64,000 nucleotides of DNA from Physcomitrium patens (lineage: Eukaryota > Streptophyta > Bryopsida > Funariales > Funariaceae), in contig NC_037253.1 of NCBI RefSeq assembly GCF_000002425.4, positions 6,730,178 through 6,794,177 of the forward strand. The letters run 5' to 3'. A program made the position numbers and the translations under genes. The notes beneath the pieces are model-generated. The model ran no database searches, was not told where the DNA came from, and saw only the letters and a program-made list of their open reading frames with translations. Shown one piece after another: positions 12,057 through 24,090 of this stretch; the first letter of the stretch is position 1; the number at the start of each line of letters is the position of its first letter.

Positions 12057-13100
12057 TTATACTTTGAAGTTAGTCAAAAAGATCATCTTTGCATTGAAAT
12101 AGATATACATTCTTGACAGTCTGCTTATTGAAGAATTGAGAATCGATGCAAAGCTAAAGTCCACCATCTTTTTTAGATACAAAGAATATAGGTGTTCCTT
12201 GTAGTGACATGCTTTCTTGAATGAGGCCCTTCTCCAAGAATTCATCCAATATCTTTTGTAGCTCTTTAAGTTTATTTGGTGCTAAGTGATAAACTGACTG
12301 ACTTGCTAGTTTAGCTCCAGATAATAGTTTTATTTCAAAGAACACACCTCAATCAAATAGCAAATCATTAGGTAAGTCATTTAAAAAGATATCTCAATAT
12401 TTATGTTTGAGTTGCTCTACACATTCTACTGTTTTGGTTATCTTTTCAACCACTAAGGCAAGATTTGGAACCACCATATGTATATATATTGATTGCTTAT
12501 GCTGTATTTTTTTTATATAAAGGTCATCTCTATAAGTAAGCCTTTAATTGTACATCATTTTTTTCTTCCCTCAATGTAGAGGTATAAAGAATCACCTTCC
12601 ATCCACCATCTTCAAAAGAGATCGTCCTTGCTAATCAATCGACTTACTTATTTTCTATCTTTAACTATAGCATATCAAGGATAATATCATATCTGAGCTT
12701 TGTCATCCTAAACTTCTCACTTAAGACATATTTGTCACTCAAATTCAAGATTTTTTCTTTGCATGTCTCATTCAATACATTTTCTTGGTCATCTATTAGA
12801 TATATATTTCCTCCTTTGATCACCTTGGTTTTAATCTCAAGTCAATGAACAATCCTAATTCAGATGCAATTTTCTATGGAGCTGTAATCTACAAATACTT
12901 CACATAGATGTACTCTTAATTGACTTGTTAGATACATTAATTAATCCTTTTAATAGTTGTCCAAGATCATGCCATTTATCTTTGAAAGATAGTAATTATT
13001 CTCAGTACTACTACTCAATATCTTTATTAGAAAGCCTTGTTTCCTTTGTTCATTTTATTATTGATTTAGTGACTCTTAAGATTGTGAATCTACCTTGATT
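12057..13100 (-). pseudogene. A2 reverse transcriptase and protease remnant
   Basis: Minus-strand open segments at 12,154-12,345 and 12,057-12,245 contain YHLAPNKLKELQ and FFVSKKDGGL, the N-terminal RT motifs also seen in A1 at about 3590-3720. Further toward 13,000 lie protease-like remnants matching A1 at 2990-3250. Confidence 0.75.
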
Positions 13101-13275
13101 TATTGGTGCCTAAATTTTGACTTTTTGAAAAACCTCTAGTCTGATGGCTTAGCTCCCAATAATGAAAAAAAAAATTATTTTGTACCAATATTTGTCATTT
13201 TTATGGTATTATTCATCCTTGTAGGGCATTAATTACCATTGACATTGATTGTTGTATCATAATATTAGATAGTGG

Positions 13276-14597
13276 TGTCATGATGTAATACGACTATATA
13301 GTGAAATTATAATTAAAGTTAAAATTCTAATTAATATCTAATTATCTTAGTTCAATTATAATTTGAAGTATCTAAACATGGCTTTTATAAAAAACTTTTA
13401 GGTTATTTTCTTATCTTAATAGTTAATAGGTTGAAGGTTAGTTAGTAATTTTGCCTTCTAGATTGTAGAGACTCTTCTACTACCTTAGAAAGACCATAAA
13501 TTAATAAAATCACATTAGAAGAGATAAATAATTAGTATAATTGGTACTAGGATTAAGTTGAGAGTAGGGTTGGACTAAAAACATCTTAAGATAGGTTAGA
13601 TTGGTACCCGGGGGTCGACCATTTGTGAGACAAGGTCAAAATTAGACCTTTAGCCACTAAAATGAGGGCCTAGGGCAAAATAGAGGGGCATTTGAAGCAT
13701 AGAGGTTAGGATTTGAGATCTAGCTTAAAGTTCTTTCCAAAGACATAAGAATTGTTGGGAGAAGATTTTTGAAGACTTAGAAATTATTTTTCAAAGTTAG
13801 GATTTGTATCAGTGATTTGAGTTTTATATAATATAATTAGGGCTAGCAATTTTGGCTAGTTTGTGCAATTGGTGTGACATCTATGGTTAAAAATTTGATA
13901 CTATTTGGATTATTGGATGTGCTAACTGTATACAAAATTTTGTGATCATATAATGGCATGGTTTAGAGATATCTAGTTTTTAGCACAAGAAGATTTCGGA
14001 AGGTGGCAGTTTGAGGTTGGATAGGATTTCTATGATATCTGAAGATCTATCGATCGGATTAAGGTAAAAATTGGCATGGTATTGAAGGACTTGAAGATCA
14101 AGCTACACACCAATTTTGAAACAAAGTTAACGGTTGAAAAGGAAGAAACCATTGTTGGGATTTTTGCTTCACTTTTGAAGTTCGTAGCAGAGTGACATCA
14201 GTGCTATTTTTGGAAGTTTTCTCACAATGTGTTTATTGGATTGGGCTGAAAATTTGTGAGCATATAGAAGACTTACATTGACAATTGCATGCAAAATTTC
14301 ACATCAAGTGGATGGTTGGATTGGATGTTATAGCTTGTTAAAGCTCACTAATTAGGATTGGGCTTACAAGAAAAATCTAAATTGCTTAAATATGAAAGTA
14401 ATAAGGTAATTGGAAATTATGTATAGTTAAGACTACTAAGAAGAGTATTTCAAGTAATTTTGAATTGGAATTCAGATTATATTCTTTTCATATGGATAAA
14501 ACCTATTAGGATTTCTTGGCTACCTATGAAACATAATCTCACCTTCCATAACTAAGTGTCCGGTGCATTCTTGAGCAAAACAACATGTAATACGACA
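13276..14597 (+). mobile_element. solo LTR of the N family (old copy)
   Basis: It begins TGTCATGATGTAATACGACT and ends ATGTAATACGACA. These correspond to the two ends of the N-element LTR read in N's coding sense (palindromic TGTCGTG... and ...ATTACGACA), with C-to-T decay. Its 1.32 kb length matches the 1.29 kb N LTRs. It splits A-family gag exactly between 'agatagtgg' and 'cataggattttg', which are adjacent in A1 (reverse complement of about 2605-2625). The candidate 4-bp target duplication is degraded (gtgg / acga). Confidence 0.65.
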
Positions 14598-14699
14598 ACG
14601 ACATAGGATTTTGCACTATAGGTTATATTCTATGATTTTTGAAATCTATAGCATCGACCTTTTTTGCAATTATAATTGTATCTTCAAATTTTTATAGAT

Positions 14700-15400
14700 T
14701 CTTTAATTCCACCTTTCATTGAACCACATGTTTCAACTCTCGAACAAATCAATCCATTATCTCTGCCTCTAAAACATTATTAGTTTGAAGATACATGGAC
14801 TTGAATCACGAGATATAATCTTATATTGACTTAGATTAAATAAGATTAGCTAATTGATTGCATGCTATCTTCTTTATATTAATGGATCAAAATTGACTCC
14901 TAAATTTAATCTCCAATTCCTCTCAATTATAAAGTTCACCTTAAATTTCATAGCTTTAAGCTTAATATTACCACTAAATGGCTGCTGTAGCTTTCAAATA
15001 GCTAGTAACATACATAATTTATTTAGTTGTATTTGTCTCAAATATTTGGAGATATTTCCACATGCTAAAAAGCTATTGATATACAACTTCTTACTTCAAA
15101 GTTCCAAACTATGTATTGGGCTTACTCAATTTCAACCTAGTGGATGTCAACTCCCTTGTCTTAGAGGCTTCCATTTTTCCTTACAAAGTAATTAACTAGC
15201 CTAAAAGGTGTTGTATCTAAGTTTCCATTTGTGACTCTTTTGTCAAATCTTCCATGCTGTAATTTTCTTACTCAACTTTGCTACTACAATGCCTTCTCCT
15301 CTTCTAGTTGACTTCTTAAAAGTAGCTCGTTGTAGCTCCAAAATAGTATCTAATGTGATCACAATAATTCACCTCTAATTAAACAATGGCTATCAATACA
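14700..15400 (-). pseudogene. A2 gag remnant
   Basis: The reverse complement of 15,130-15,200 reads EASKTRELTSTRLKLSK, matching A1 gag at 2045-2100. Similarity continues across stops to about 14,850. The plus-strand open frame here is a shadow. Confidence 0.7.
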
Positions 15401-16059
15401 CTATCAAAGAATATAATAGAATATTCTATTATAACCATATTCATCATTTTGTAGTTACAATACTTCTATGGATAATGTTAAGCAATGTACTGTATTTTCT
15501 ATGATATAAATACAATTTTTTTTGTTGACGATAAGACTTTTCTTGTTCAATGAAAGATTTAAAATATACTATGTCAATTTACATATTTTCCACTTCAAAA
15601 TGTATAAAGACATTGATATTACTATTGAATTATAAAAATATTGAGGTTTAATTGTACAATTTTTAGATCAAAATTAAAAAAGCCTATTATCATACTTTAT
15701 AGCAAAATCAATTATTTGATTCAATGTTTGAAGATTAAGTAAGTTGAGCATCAATTTCTTTACCTTGCATTATAATTTGTAAAAAATTAGCTAATAAGTA
15801 CAATATCATTGCACTTGATATCAATTGCTAGTTGTTAAAATTATGAAGTATATAATGTTATTAATCAATTCTCTTATTATAAAATAAAGATCTTATTAGT
15901 TGCAATACCAATTGTATCATGTTCATCATATAAGGATCAAAATTTTACTAAAAAAACCTTTAAATTATCCAATATTGAATCTTATCATTCAAAAAAAGAT
16001 AAAAATCATAATAATATAAAACTTTAAAATAATATTTTAATAAACCTGACTTATGATCC

Positions 16060-16380
16060 TCAAATTGGATAGCTTTGAGGTTGAAACTCAATCACCAATT
16101 ATACTTGATTAATGAATCTTAGAAAGTTTAATCTTATGCCATCAAACTTCTTAAGCAAGGCAACACTTGGTTTTCTAATGCTTGAATGATAGTCCTTCAT
16201 AAGAGAAGTAACATGATTTGATGTGGATTTGAATCATCTCTATATTTTCACTTTTTATCAATCTTATTGCTCCATGTGGTAGTAAATTAAGTTGATGCAT
16301 TGCAAGTATTAACTCCCTCAATTGCTCTTCCATTTATGCCATTATACTCTTCATTTCTATAAGCTCTCTCATAATAAGAC
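16060..16380 (-). pseudogene. C2 gag N-terminal remnant
   Basis: Minus-strand reading gives KPSVALLKKFDGIRLNFLRF, which aligns with C1 gag at 17,690-17,760 (KEPRISLPKKFDG). It supports C2 as a C-family relative split by A2. Confidence 0.65.
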
Positions 16381-16777
16381 TAAAAAAAAAAGAAGATGTC
16401 TAATATTATTCAAGACAAATAAAAGAAAAGAATTAAGAATAAAAAAATTACTAAGAACAATATCAATTTAGAAGAAGATAATTTGTAACTTCTAATATAC
16501 TTTTATCAAGAAAAAAAAATAATCTACTTTTAATCAAAAAAAGACAAAGCTCTCATATTATAAGGGTATTCTTGTTAATTTATCAAAGACAAGAATTTGA
16601 TGAAGCAAAATAAATAGGTGAGAGTTTTTTAAAATAAAGATGAAAAAATAGAAATAAGTAAATATTCAAATTCAAAAGAAACTAAAATGACTATTGCCAA
16701 AAGATATGAAAATTAAAGATCCTTAAAACTAAACTAAAAAGAAGAAAAGAATTGATAAGAATGAAGAAGGCTTTACT

Positions 16778-17198
16778 TGTCATGGACATACAACTAAAGA
16801 AGGTTCCAAAAGATTCTAGAAGGTTCCAAAAGATTTCAAAAGATACCACTAGGTTTTAAGAAGGCTCTTGAAGGTTTTAAGAGGTTTCAAAAGGTTTTGA
16901 AAGATTCTAGTAGATTTTAAGAAAGTTCTAGAAGGTTCTATGAGACTTTAGATGATTTAGGAAGCTGCTGAAGAAGGATCTTAGGCTTTCTTTGTTTTCA
17001 AGCCTCATAGAAACTTTTTAAGAAGCTTCTTAGGACCTAATATATATAGGAATTGAGGCTGAGAGGATTCCTAGTCTCAACAACTCACTTCTTGTGGTTT
17101 AGCTAGGATCTTCTTACCTTGTATCCAATAGTTGTTCTATTGTCTAAGTAACTCCATTTCTTGGGCTTGAATCCTTGTCTTATATATGGTCCCTAATA
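16778..17198 (+). repeat. C1 5' LTR
   Basis: Starts TGTCATGGACAT and ends CCCTAATA (CCCTAACA in the other copy). The first ~160 bp are a degenerate array of the GTTCTAGAAG decamer. A TATATATA box lies at 17,041-17,048. Confidence 0.85.
16813..16827 (+). promoter_or_regulatory. heat shock element, C1 5' LTR
   Basis: ATTCTAGAAGGTTCC is a perfect three-unit nTTCn-nGAAn-nTTCn array in the U3 region, about 215 bp upstream of the LTR TATA box. Degenerate units continue on both sides. Confidence 0.65.
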
Positions 17199-17540
17199 GT
17201 TTGTTGTGACTGCCATAAACAATATTTAGAGCTTGGTCTTTCTTGACAGAGAGTGTATTATCCCTTTTCTTGGAAGTACTATAGCATTCTAGAGGTTGCA
17301 GATTATCCTCTCCTAGACTAATATTATTCTTTTCTTAATATTCTTTTGGTTTTTTTTCTTTATATCATAGATCAAGTTTTTTTCTTTTGAAGGCATGTGT
17401 TTCTATGATTTTTTATGGCAGAAGGTGGAAAAGTCAATATGACAATCTCTAAAGAGATTAAGTTAGATTCTATTATTAATGCTCTTAAAGCATTAAGGAT
17501 TAGAATAAAGACTTTGTCAAAGTAGAATGAAGAATAATAT

Positions 17541-18012
17541 ATGACCATACATAATGGTCAAGGAGTCGGAGTGCCTCAACTACCACATCAAATTGCAACA
17601 AAGGTTTCAAATTCTCAAATGATTATGTCTACTTCAAACATAGGAGGTGCATCCACTCAAGGCAATGATTTGACAACAATAACAATAAAAGAACCAAGGA
17701 TCAGCCTTCCAAAAAAGTTCGATGGTACCCACTCAAAATTTTATAACTTTGTAAACTAAGTACGACTAATCACCTTGCTTCAACTTCAATAATATTCTAT
17801 TAAAGCATCTCATATTGGTTTGGTTGGAACCTTGCTTTCGGGTCAAGCTTTATCTTGGTTTGTTCTATTATTTGAAAAAAATTCTCCTATACTATATAAT
17901 TTTGAAGCATTTTTGGCAGCATTTGCACAAGTATTTGGTGAACATGATAAGGTTTGTTCTTCAAAAACTAAAATTTGAAGCCTTTGATAAGGAATGTATT
18001 TTGCATCAATGT
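17541..18012 (+). pseudogene. C1 gag, 5' part
   Basis: An open segment from 17,541 (KEPRISLPKKFDGTHSKF) runs to a stop at 17,757. The same frame then reads RLITLLQ and GLVGTLLSGQALSW up to the solo-LTR insertion. This is the retrotransposon gag capsid domain of chromoviruses. The reading resumes at 19,941 with YASDF and LACDTNWREDALMS, so the insertion cleanly splits one gag frame. Confidence 0.8.
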
Positions 18013-19936
18013 TGTCGTAATATGTGAAGTCTTGCTTGAAAATGCTCCGGGCACCTAATTGTGGAAGATAGAATAGAAATTGTAATAACAAAATCCTAAT
18101 TCTAATAGAATACTAACTAAACTCTAATTAGACCATAACAATGCTAAGCAAGCTTTAATCAAATTTAAAGAAACCTCAAAGGAATTACAAAGAAATAATA
18201 AGAAATCTTAAAGAAATATTTGAATGATTACAAATATATCTCAAATACATCTTAATTCAATCTTAATTTAATCCTAATTAAAATCCTATTGAATTCCATT
18301 CAAACTTTAGGCCAAAAACTAACTAAATCTTGAATCCTAAATAAATCCTAATAAAATCCTAAATCCTAAATCAAATCCTAATCAAACCTTAAATTCTAAA
18401 TCAAATCCTAATCAAACCCTAAATCTTAAATCAAATCTTAATCTAATCCTAATCCTAAATTAAATCCTAACTAAATCCTAAATCCTAAACCAAACCTTGA
18501 TCAAATCCTAAATCCTAAACCAAATCCTAATCAAATCCTAACCAAATCCTAAATCCTAAATTAAATCCTAATCAAATCTTAAACTCTAAATCAAATTCTA
18601 ATCAAAACCTAATCAAATTCTAATCAAATCCTAAATAAAATCCTAATCAAATCTTAAATCAAATCCTAAACCCTAAATCAAATCCTAACCAAATTCTAAT
18701 TCTAAATCAAACCTTAATCAAATCCTAAATTCTAAATCAACCCCCAACCAAACCTTAAATCCTAAACCAAATCCTAACCAAATTTTAAACCCTAAATCAA
18801 ACTCTAACCAAATCCTAATCCTAAATCAAATCCTAATCAAATCCTAAATTCTAAATTAAATCCTAACCAAATCCTAAACCAAATCTTAACCAAATCCTAC
18901 TAATTCTTATAAGAGATTTAAACTTCAATAACTAATAAATGAACTATCGATCTTAATTCAAAATTTGCACACATCTTAAAAAATAAATTGAAAAGAAGTA
19001 CAAAAAATTTGAAAAAAGATCGGAATTATCAAATAGATGATAACCTCAAAAACGTGCTCAAGTATTGGCTAGCCTACTTCTTCAACCTTGATGCCAATCT
19101 CCCAAAGCCAATATCTCTCATTCTCATTGTTTGATTGATCTCGAAAAATTTATGTACATAGAAAAACAAGTCTAATATCTTTACTTATAAACTTTAATCC
19201 AATCCAATTAATACATTGCAAGAAATCTTTAAAGTCCTCATTGGCCTAAAATTCTACTTTTTAAGATCTTGATCCACTTAAATCACAATAATCCTCAATT
19301 CAACAATTTGATCAAGCTAAACTTTATAACACATATTAAGCACAAATATAACCATTAATCCACAAAATTTCACTTATAGATCTATTACAAAACTCTTAAA
19401 ATTGCCCAAAAGGTTAACCCTATTTTATTTCACAAAATCTAAGTCATCTAAAAATAAATATGGCTTTGTAAAGCTCTTACAAATTCTTTACAAATTCAAA
19501 TCACACAAAAATAATGCTCATAAAAATTCTATCTAGTTTTCTATCAAATTCCACTTTTCAATCTACAAAAGAATCTCCGAATTGCCGTAGGTGCTTGATT
19601 TTGTGCCTCAAGGTCTGATTTCGACCTAGGTTGATAACTAGACCTCCTTATGTATCAAACTTTTCTTTTTTGAATTAATTTTTGTTGAAATCAACTCCTA
19701 AATTTTTTCTTTAAATTTTCGTATCTTTTATTTTCCTAATCTATTTTATTTTGCCTTATTTATGGTCCAACAAAGTAAGTAGAAGTCACTTTTCTAAAAA
19801 GGTAGCATTACTTCTAAAAGTTTTACTACCTTCCTATCTTTTATCCATATTTTTTTAATTTATATTTTAACTTAAATCTTCTATAATAAGATCCATATTA
19901 TCTTCTTTCACTATATAGTCATGTTATAACATGACA
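18013..19936 (-). mobile_element. solo LTR (N-related) with internal tandem array
   Basis: It begins TGTCGTAATATGTG and ends CATGTTATAACATGACA on the plus strand, matching both ends of the N LTR (TGTCGTATTACGTG ... CGTGTTACAACACGACA) with C-to-T decay. Its first ~70 bp align with the N LTR start. A perfect 4-bp target duplication, ATGT, flanks it (18,009-18,012 and 19,937-19,940), and it interrupts C1 gag precisely. It is 1.92 kb long, about 0.6 kb more than the N LTRs, mainly because of a CCTAAATC-rich array. No internal coding region is present. Confidence 0.8.
18240..18900 (+). repeat. degenerate telomere-like CCTAAAT array
   Basis: About 650 bp of imperfect 10-14 bp units built on TCCTAAATCAAA and TCCTAATCAAA. 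The words CCCTAAA and CCTAAAC recur and resemble the plant telomere unit, but the spacing is irregular and no pure heptamer run exists. It lies within the solo LTR. Confidence 0.8.
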
Positions 19937-19940
19937 ATGT

Positions 19941-20300
19941 ATGCCTCAGATTTCTAATAATTAGCATGTGATACAAATTGGAGAGAAGATGCATTGATGA
20001 GCTAATTTCATTGGAGATTAAGAAATGATATTAAGGACTTATTGTTGTCTATGCCAAATCCTCTAACACTCAATGAAGCCATTAGTCAAGCTATGAAGTA
20101 TGATAATCATTTATTTCAATGACGACAAGATAAACGTTCTTCAACTATGCCACATGTATATACCAATTATTCTACAGCTTCTTCACCATTCAATTGTAAT
20201 GAGTACTTGGAAACAAAAGATATGCAAATTGATGGAGTTCACTTCAAATTTCTTTCTGAGTAAGAAAAAAATATCAAATGGAACTTGACCTATGTTTATA
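19941..20300 (+). pseudogene. C1 gag, 3' part
   Basis: This continues gag after the solo LTR with NWREDALMS, LLLSMPNPLTLNEAISQAMKY and DNHLFQ. This is the end of the capsid domain, then decayed sequence toward the protease. Stops are present. Confidence 0.75.
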
Positions 20301-20519
20301 TTGAAGAAAACCTAGCCAAAAGATTAATAATTATTCAAAGAAATACCAGTATATATATTGAATGAAGAGTGCGGCGACATCATTAAAAGCATTGCACAAA
20401 AATGAGGGTGTCCAACCACAGTAGGAACCATACAGTTGAATTCTTCATTATCACAAACCAAAAAAAATCTTGTACTCTCTGTCAGTTTTTCTCATTATTT
20501 TACTGTACATGTACGGTTA

Positions 20520-21161
20520 GGAGTCACAAAAATAGATTGTCATGCATTACTTGACTAAAGAGCCTCTGCAGGTTTTATTGACAAAGAATTTTTTAGATCA
20601 CACAAAATCTGTATGGTCAAAAAATCCAAAGCCGTATATATAGAAGTAATAGATGGTTGGCCTTTATCCTCTAGAGATGTCATTCATGAAACAATTCTAT
20701 TAGAAATAACCTTTGATAACCATAGTAGCCAAGTAGTATTCAACATCATTAGATTACCATCAAGTCTAGTCATTTTAGCACTTTCATGGCTTGAAAAATA
20801 TAATCCACAGATAGATTGGATATCACAAAAGTTAAAATTTCTTCTAACAGATCATGGAATTCCTAGATCTATGAAAAAGCTTCTAACACTTGATAAGCCA
20901 AAATTTAAACAACATTTATTTATCAGAATTAGAGCATTTGTGACAACAGCCAAACAAGGTACTATATTTGTTGTCTATGCAAATCTACAATCGGAACTTG
21001 TAGTTACTACAATAACAATTTTAAATGCGTATAAGGATTTTGCAGATATATTTGAAAAGAAAAATGCGGATATCATGTTAAAGTATCATCCTTACAATTG
21101 TGCAGTTGATCTTCAAGAAGGTGCTCAAACATCATTTGGATCCATCTACAATTTATTCTAG
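20520..21161 (+). pseudogene. C1 protease and RT lead-in
   Basis: The frame upstream of 20,613 reads CHALLD, a stop, then RASAGFIDKEF. The retropepsin active-site region has the aspartate followed by a stop, so the protease is dead. The open frame 20,613-21,161 carries the second protease half (VFNIIRLPSSLVILALSWLEKYNPQIDW) and the linker into RT (YHPYNCAVDLQEGAQ). Confidence 0.75.
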
Positions 21162-21645
21162 AATGACCTTGCGACTTTAAAAGAATACATTGAAAAAAAT
21201 CTGACTAAGAATTTTATTTGACATTCCAAGTCTTCAATTAGTAATCTTATATTATTTGTGAAGAAAAAGAATAGATCCTTACGAATGTGTGTCAATTATC
21301 GCAATTTTAATAAAATCACAATGAAGAATTAATATCCATTGCTATTGATATTTAGACTTTTTGATCAACTTAGCCAAGTAAAGATCTTTACAAAGATTGA
21401 TCTATAAGGCATATATAACTTGGTATGCATTAAAGAGGGAGATGAATGGAAGATAACATTTCATACTAGGTATAGACATTTTGAATACAATGTCATACCT
21501 TTTGGACTTACCAATGCTCCAACCATATTCCAATACTTAATAAATGACATATTTTGCAAGTATCTTGATGACTTTGTTGTAATCTATTTAGATGATATTC
21601 TCAACTTTTCCAAAAATCCCAAAGACCATAAAAAAACATGTCCGT
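21162..21645 (+). pseudogene. C1 reverse transcriptase, 5' part
   Basis: Readable motifs are KKKNRSLRMCVNYR, then [27 protein letters not shown] and [12 protein letters not shown]. The YLDD catalytic box is intact. The frame is cut at 21,645 by element N and resumes at 29,963 with LVLEKLRSVGLYAKLEK. Joining the flanks and dropping one CCGT copy restores a continuous frame, which confirms N as an insertion. Confidence 0.85.
21642..21645 (+). other. target-site duplication of N, left copy
   Basis: CCGT here matches CCGT at 29,959-29,962, directly flanking the two N LTRs. Confidence 0.85.
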
Positions 21646-22277
21646 TGTCGTATTACGTGCTTTCCTGCTCGAGAACGCGCCGGGCGTCTGGCTGTAGAAG
21701 GTAGTATGGAGATTCACCGATAGTCAAGCAGTCTATCAATTTTGACTGCTGGAATATAAACGACTGCAACAATGTACCGTAAATCTATACGGATGCTCTT
21801 CGACTGCTTGTCGAAGTCCTTTTTGCCCCAGCCGATAGGTCTCTAGACGTTACAGAGAACCCCGAACAACCCAATCTGCTAATCTCCGATACCGATTTCT
21901 ACTTACGATCTTGTATCCACTGACTGTCTTGTTAGATTAACCCAATAAATTTCATTCACTCCGCATACTCAATCCTATAGACACCTTTTTAATCCTTCAA
22001 TCACAGACGTAACTCGATTTCATAAAACAGTCAAGAGTATTCAAACCCACTTCATTAAAAATCCTGATTCACCATTACAATACTGACTTCAGCAGCGATT
22101 GCCTCAGTCTTTCCAAAACTCTACGAAGAAGAAAAATCCAAATTCTATGTCTTTCCTTCCCCGACCCGAAGCATGAAGCTCCTCTTCTCTAATCCCCTTG
22201 ATCTTCAAAAACCTCCAATGAAAACCGAACTAGTAACCTTGCAAAAGCTTGAAACTAGCTTCCCACGATTCCCAGAG

Positions 22278-22316
<39 letters not shown>

Positions 22317-22937
22317 CTTCAAAACTATATCCCCCCTAACCTTATCCTCTGAATTTCTTCAATCTTCCGTCTTAGATCCGGAATTGGCTCCCGTCGTCAG
22401 AGCTTAGATCCAAAATTGGCTCACGTCATCAAGGCCTTCTCCTCCGTTTTTACCTTTAAGAGATCCATTTACCGAAAACAACGTTCCCTGAAACGGCACA
22501 GAGAACAGGACAGCTTGAAACAGAATCGAAATCCCGTAATCGGGACCACATTGAGTCGCCCGACCAATTCAGGTCCCATATTGAGTAAGATGCTCGTAAT
22601 AACCTGGATGTTTCCGTAATTGGGTCTGCATTGGGTTGCCCGGCCAATTCAGGTCTCATATTGGGTAAGAAGACCCGGATTGGATTCTTGAAATTGGATC
22701 CAATTGGCTCTTCGAACCCGTCGTGTGAATTGGTCCTTCTCTTCCTGCGGACTTCCGTTATTGGAATTGAATGGAGCATTTCAGTATGCCCCGAATGACT
22801 GTAACGGGGTGACTGAACCTGGCCACTCAGTATTTGTATAGGAGTTGGTCGATGCTCCCAATATTCGAGGTAACTGAATATTAATAAAATTCCCCTTTCT
22901 TTTTATTTTCACTGTATACTCGTGTTACAACACAGCA
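21646..22937 (-). repeat. N 3' LTR (left copy)
   Basis: Starts TGTCGTATTACG and ends CACAGCA on the plus strand. It contains an A-run of about 35 (near 22,280-22,314). A 107-codon minus-strand frame (22,456-22,779) recurs in the other LTR and is LTR sequence, not a gene. Confidence 0.92.
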
Positions 22938-22951
22938 TCCACCCCCTCTGA
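22938..22951 (-). other. polypurine tract of N
   Basis: On the minus strand AGAGGGGGTGGA abuts the 3' LTR, as required for plus-strand priming. Confidence 0.8.
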
Positions 22952-22999
22952 ACCTGTGCATCCTCCGGTATGTACCAATTTACCCAATTGTTGTTTGAT

Positions 23000-24085
23000 T
23001 CAGAATATATCCTCTACGTCTTTGTCCTGTTCGTCTTCGTCACCTTCATTATCCAAATCACTTTCATCTTCTTGCTGCGGAATCTCTATACCTTCATTAA
23101 GATCTTCCATATTCATCTCTGCATGTCTTCGTTTAAATATTTTTACTCGCTTCCCTGCAATTGTTATTTTCAATTTTGTACCATCTAACTCCCGTAATGA
23201 GTAAGTCGCATTATCATGAACAGTTGTTACCACATATGGTCCAAACCAACGTTTTGAGAATTTCCTCAAAGTACTATGTTGATTATCCAGACTATTGTCA
23301 TAAACAAGTACCCAGTCACCTTCCTCGATTGCTTTTGGTCTCAATCGATATTGCTTATCGAATCGTGCCTTGTTTTGTAACCTTGCTCTTTTTAACCTTT
23401 CCAATGCTATCTGGACATCTTCCGTTCTTTGCTCCAATTGTCGAATCCTAATAGCCAGAAGTTCTTCTCTTGTCAATCCATCTTCCCATGGTAGCATACT
23501 CCAAGTAAGTATCTTTTCTTCAATCAACATAATTGGTTTTTGACCTGTCATAAGTTCTACTGGCATATATCCTGTCACCGAACTATGTGTTGTTCGATCA
23601 GCCCATAATGCAAATGACAAAAGCCGTAGCCACTCTTTGACTTTCCCATTACAAGCTTTAACCAATGCTTTCACAATCGATGGGTGTCCACGTTTGCTTT
23701 TCGCATTCCCTTCTGGATTACAAGCAGTAGTCAGTGATAGTTTAACTCCACATCTTTCAAAGAACTTACAAGCTTCTTGTGCATTTAATTCTCCACGATC
23801 TACAGTGATTTTTCCTACGCACCCGTAATGGCAAATGACATCTTCAAGCAAAAACCTACAAATCCCCTCTGTAGATTTTGTCCTCAATGCTCTTCCTTCT
23901 ACTTGATTTGATAAATCTTCACGAGCTAAAACCAAATATCTCATCTGCCATAACCCAACCGGCATAATAACCAAATCAACAATCCATTTAAAATGAATAG
24001 CCAGAGGATACGTAGGATGAAGATCATCTCGATGTAAAATCCATATGTTTTTTTTCTTATTTGTTTGAATTTTTCTGTAGACCAA
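23000..24085 (-). pseudogene. N integrase, damaged
   Basis: The 361-codon frame has the rve core with first Asp in KWIVDLVIMP, second Asp in KITVDRGELN and the conserved NPEGN turn. The position of the catalytic Glu reads K (AKSKRGH). A C-terminal beta-barrel follows (EGDWVLVYDNSLDNQHS, WFGPYVV), then an acidic tail. The HHCC zinc-binding domain that should precede HRDDLHPTYP is missing, and the frame breaks at the junction with RNase H (24,086-24,090), so an internal deletion is likely. This integrase should be inactive. Confidence 0.85.
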
Positions 24086-24090
24086 TTCCC

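Larger units (their letters stand above)
10567..15420 (-). mobile_element. Ty3/gypsy element A2, nested in C2
   Basis: This A-family copy in reverse has its 3' LTR at 10,567-11,039, integrase remnants at 11,240-11,700, RT-protease at 12,060-13,100 and gag at about 14,800-15,400. A segment of RT at about 11,710-12,050 is inverted relative to the rest. A solo LTR (13,276-14,597) interrupts gag. Similarity to A1 stops near the primer-site region at about 15,420, so the 5' LTR is absent. Confidence 0.75.
6960..16400 (-). mobile_element. Ty3/gypsy chromovirus C2, split by A2
   Basis: This decayed minus-strand element has gag at about 16,060-16,380. Protease, RT, RNase H, integrase and chromodomain follow at about 10,450 down to 7,020. 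The two halves are separated by element A2. The pieces align residue by residue with C1, so both belong to the same broad family. LTRs were not identified. Family D sequence lies just outside the right end. Confidence 0.7.

Noticed and set aside
18240..18900. True interstitial telomere
   Set aside because: No run of perfect CCCTAAA heptamers. Units are irregular and the array is bounded inside a solo LTR with an exact target duplication.
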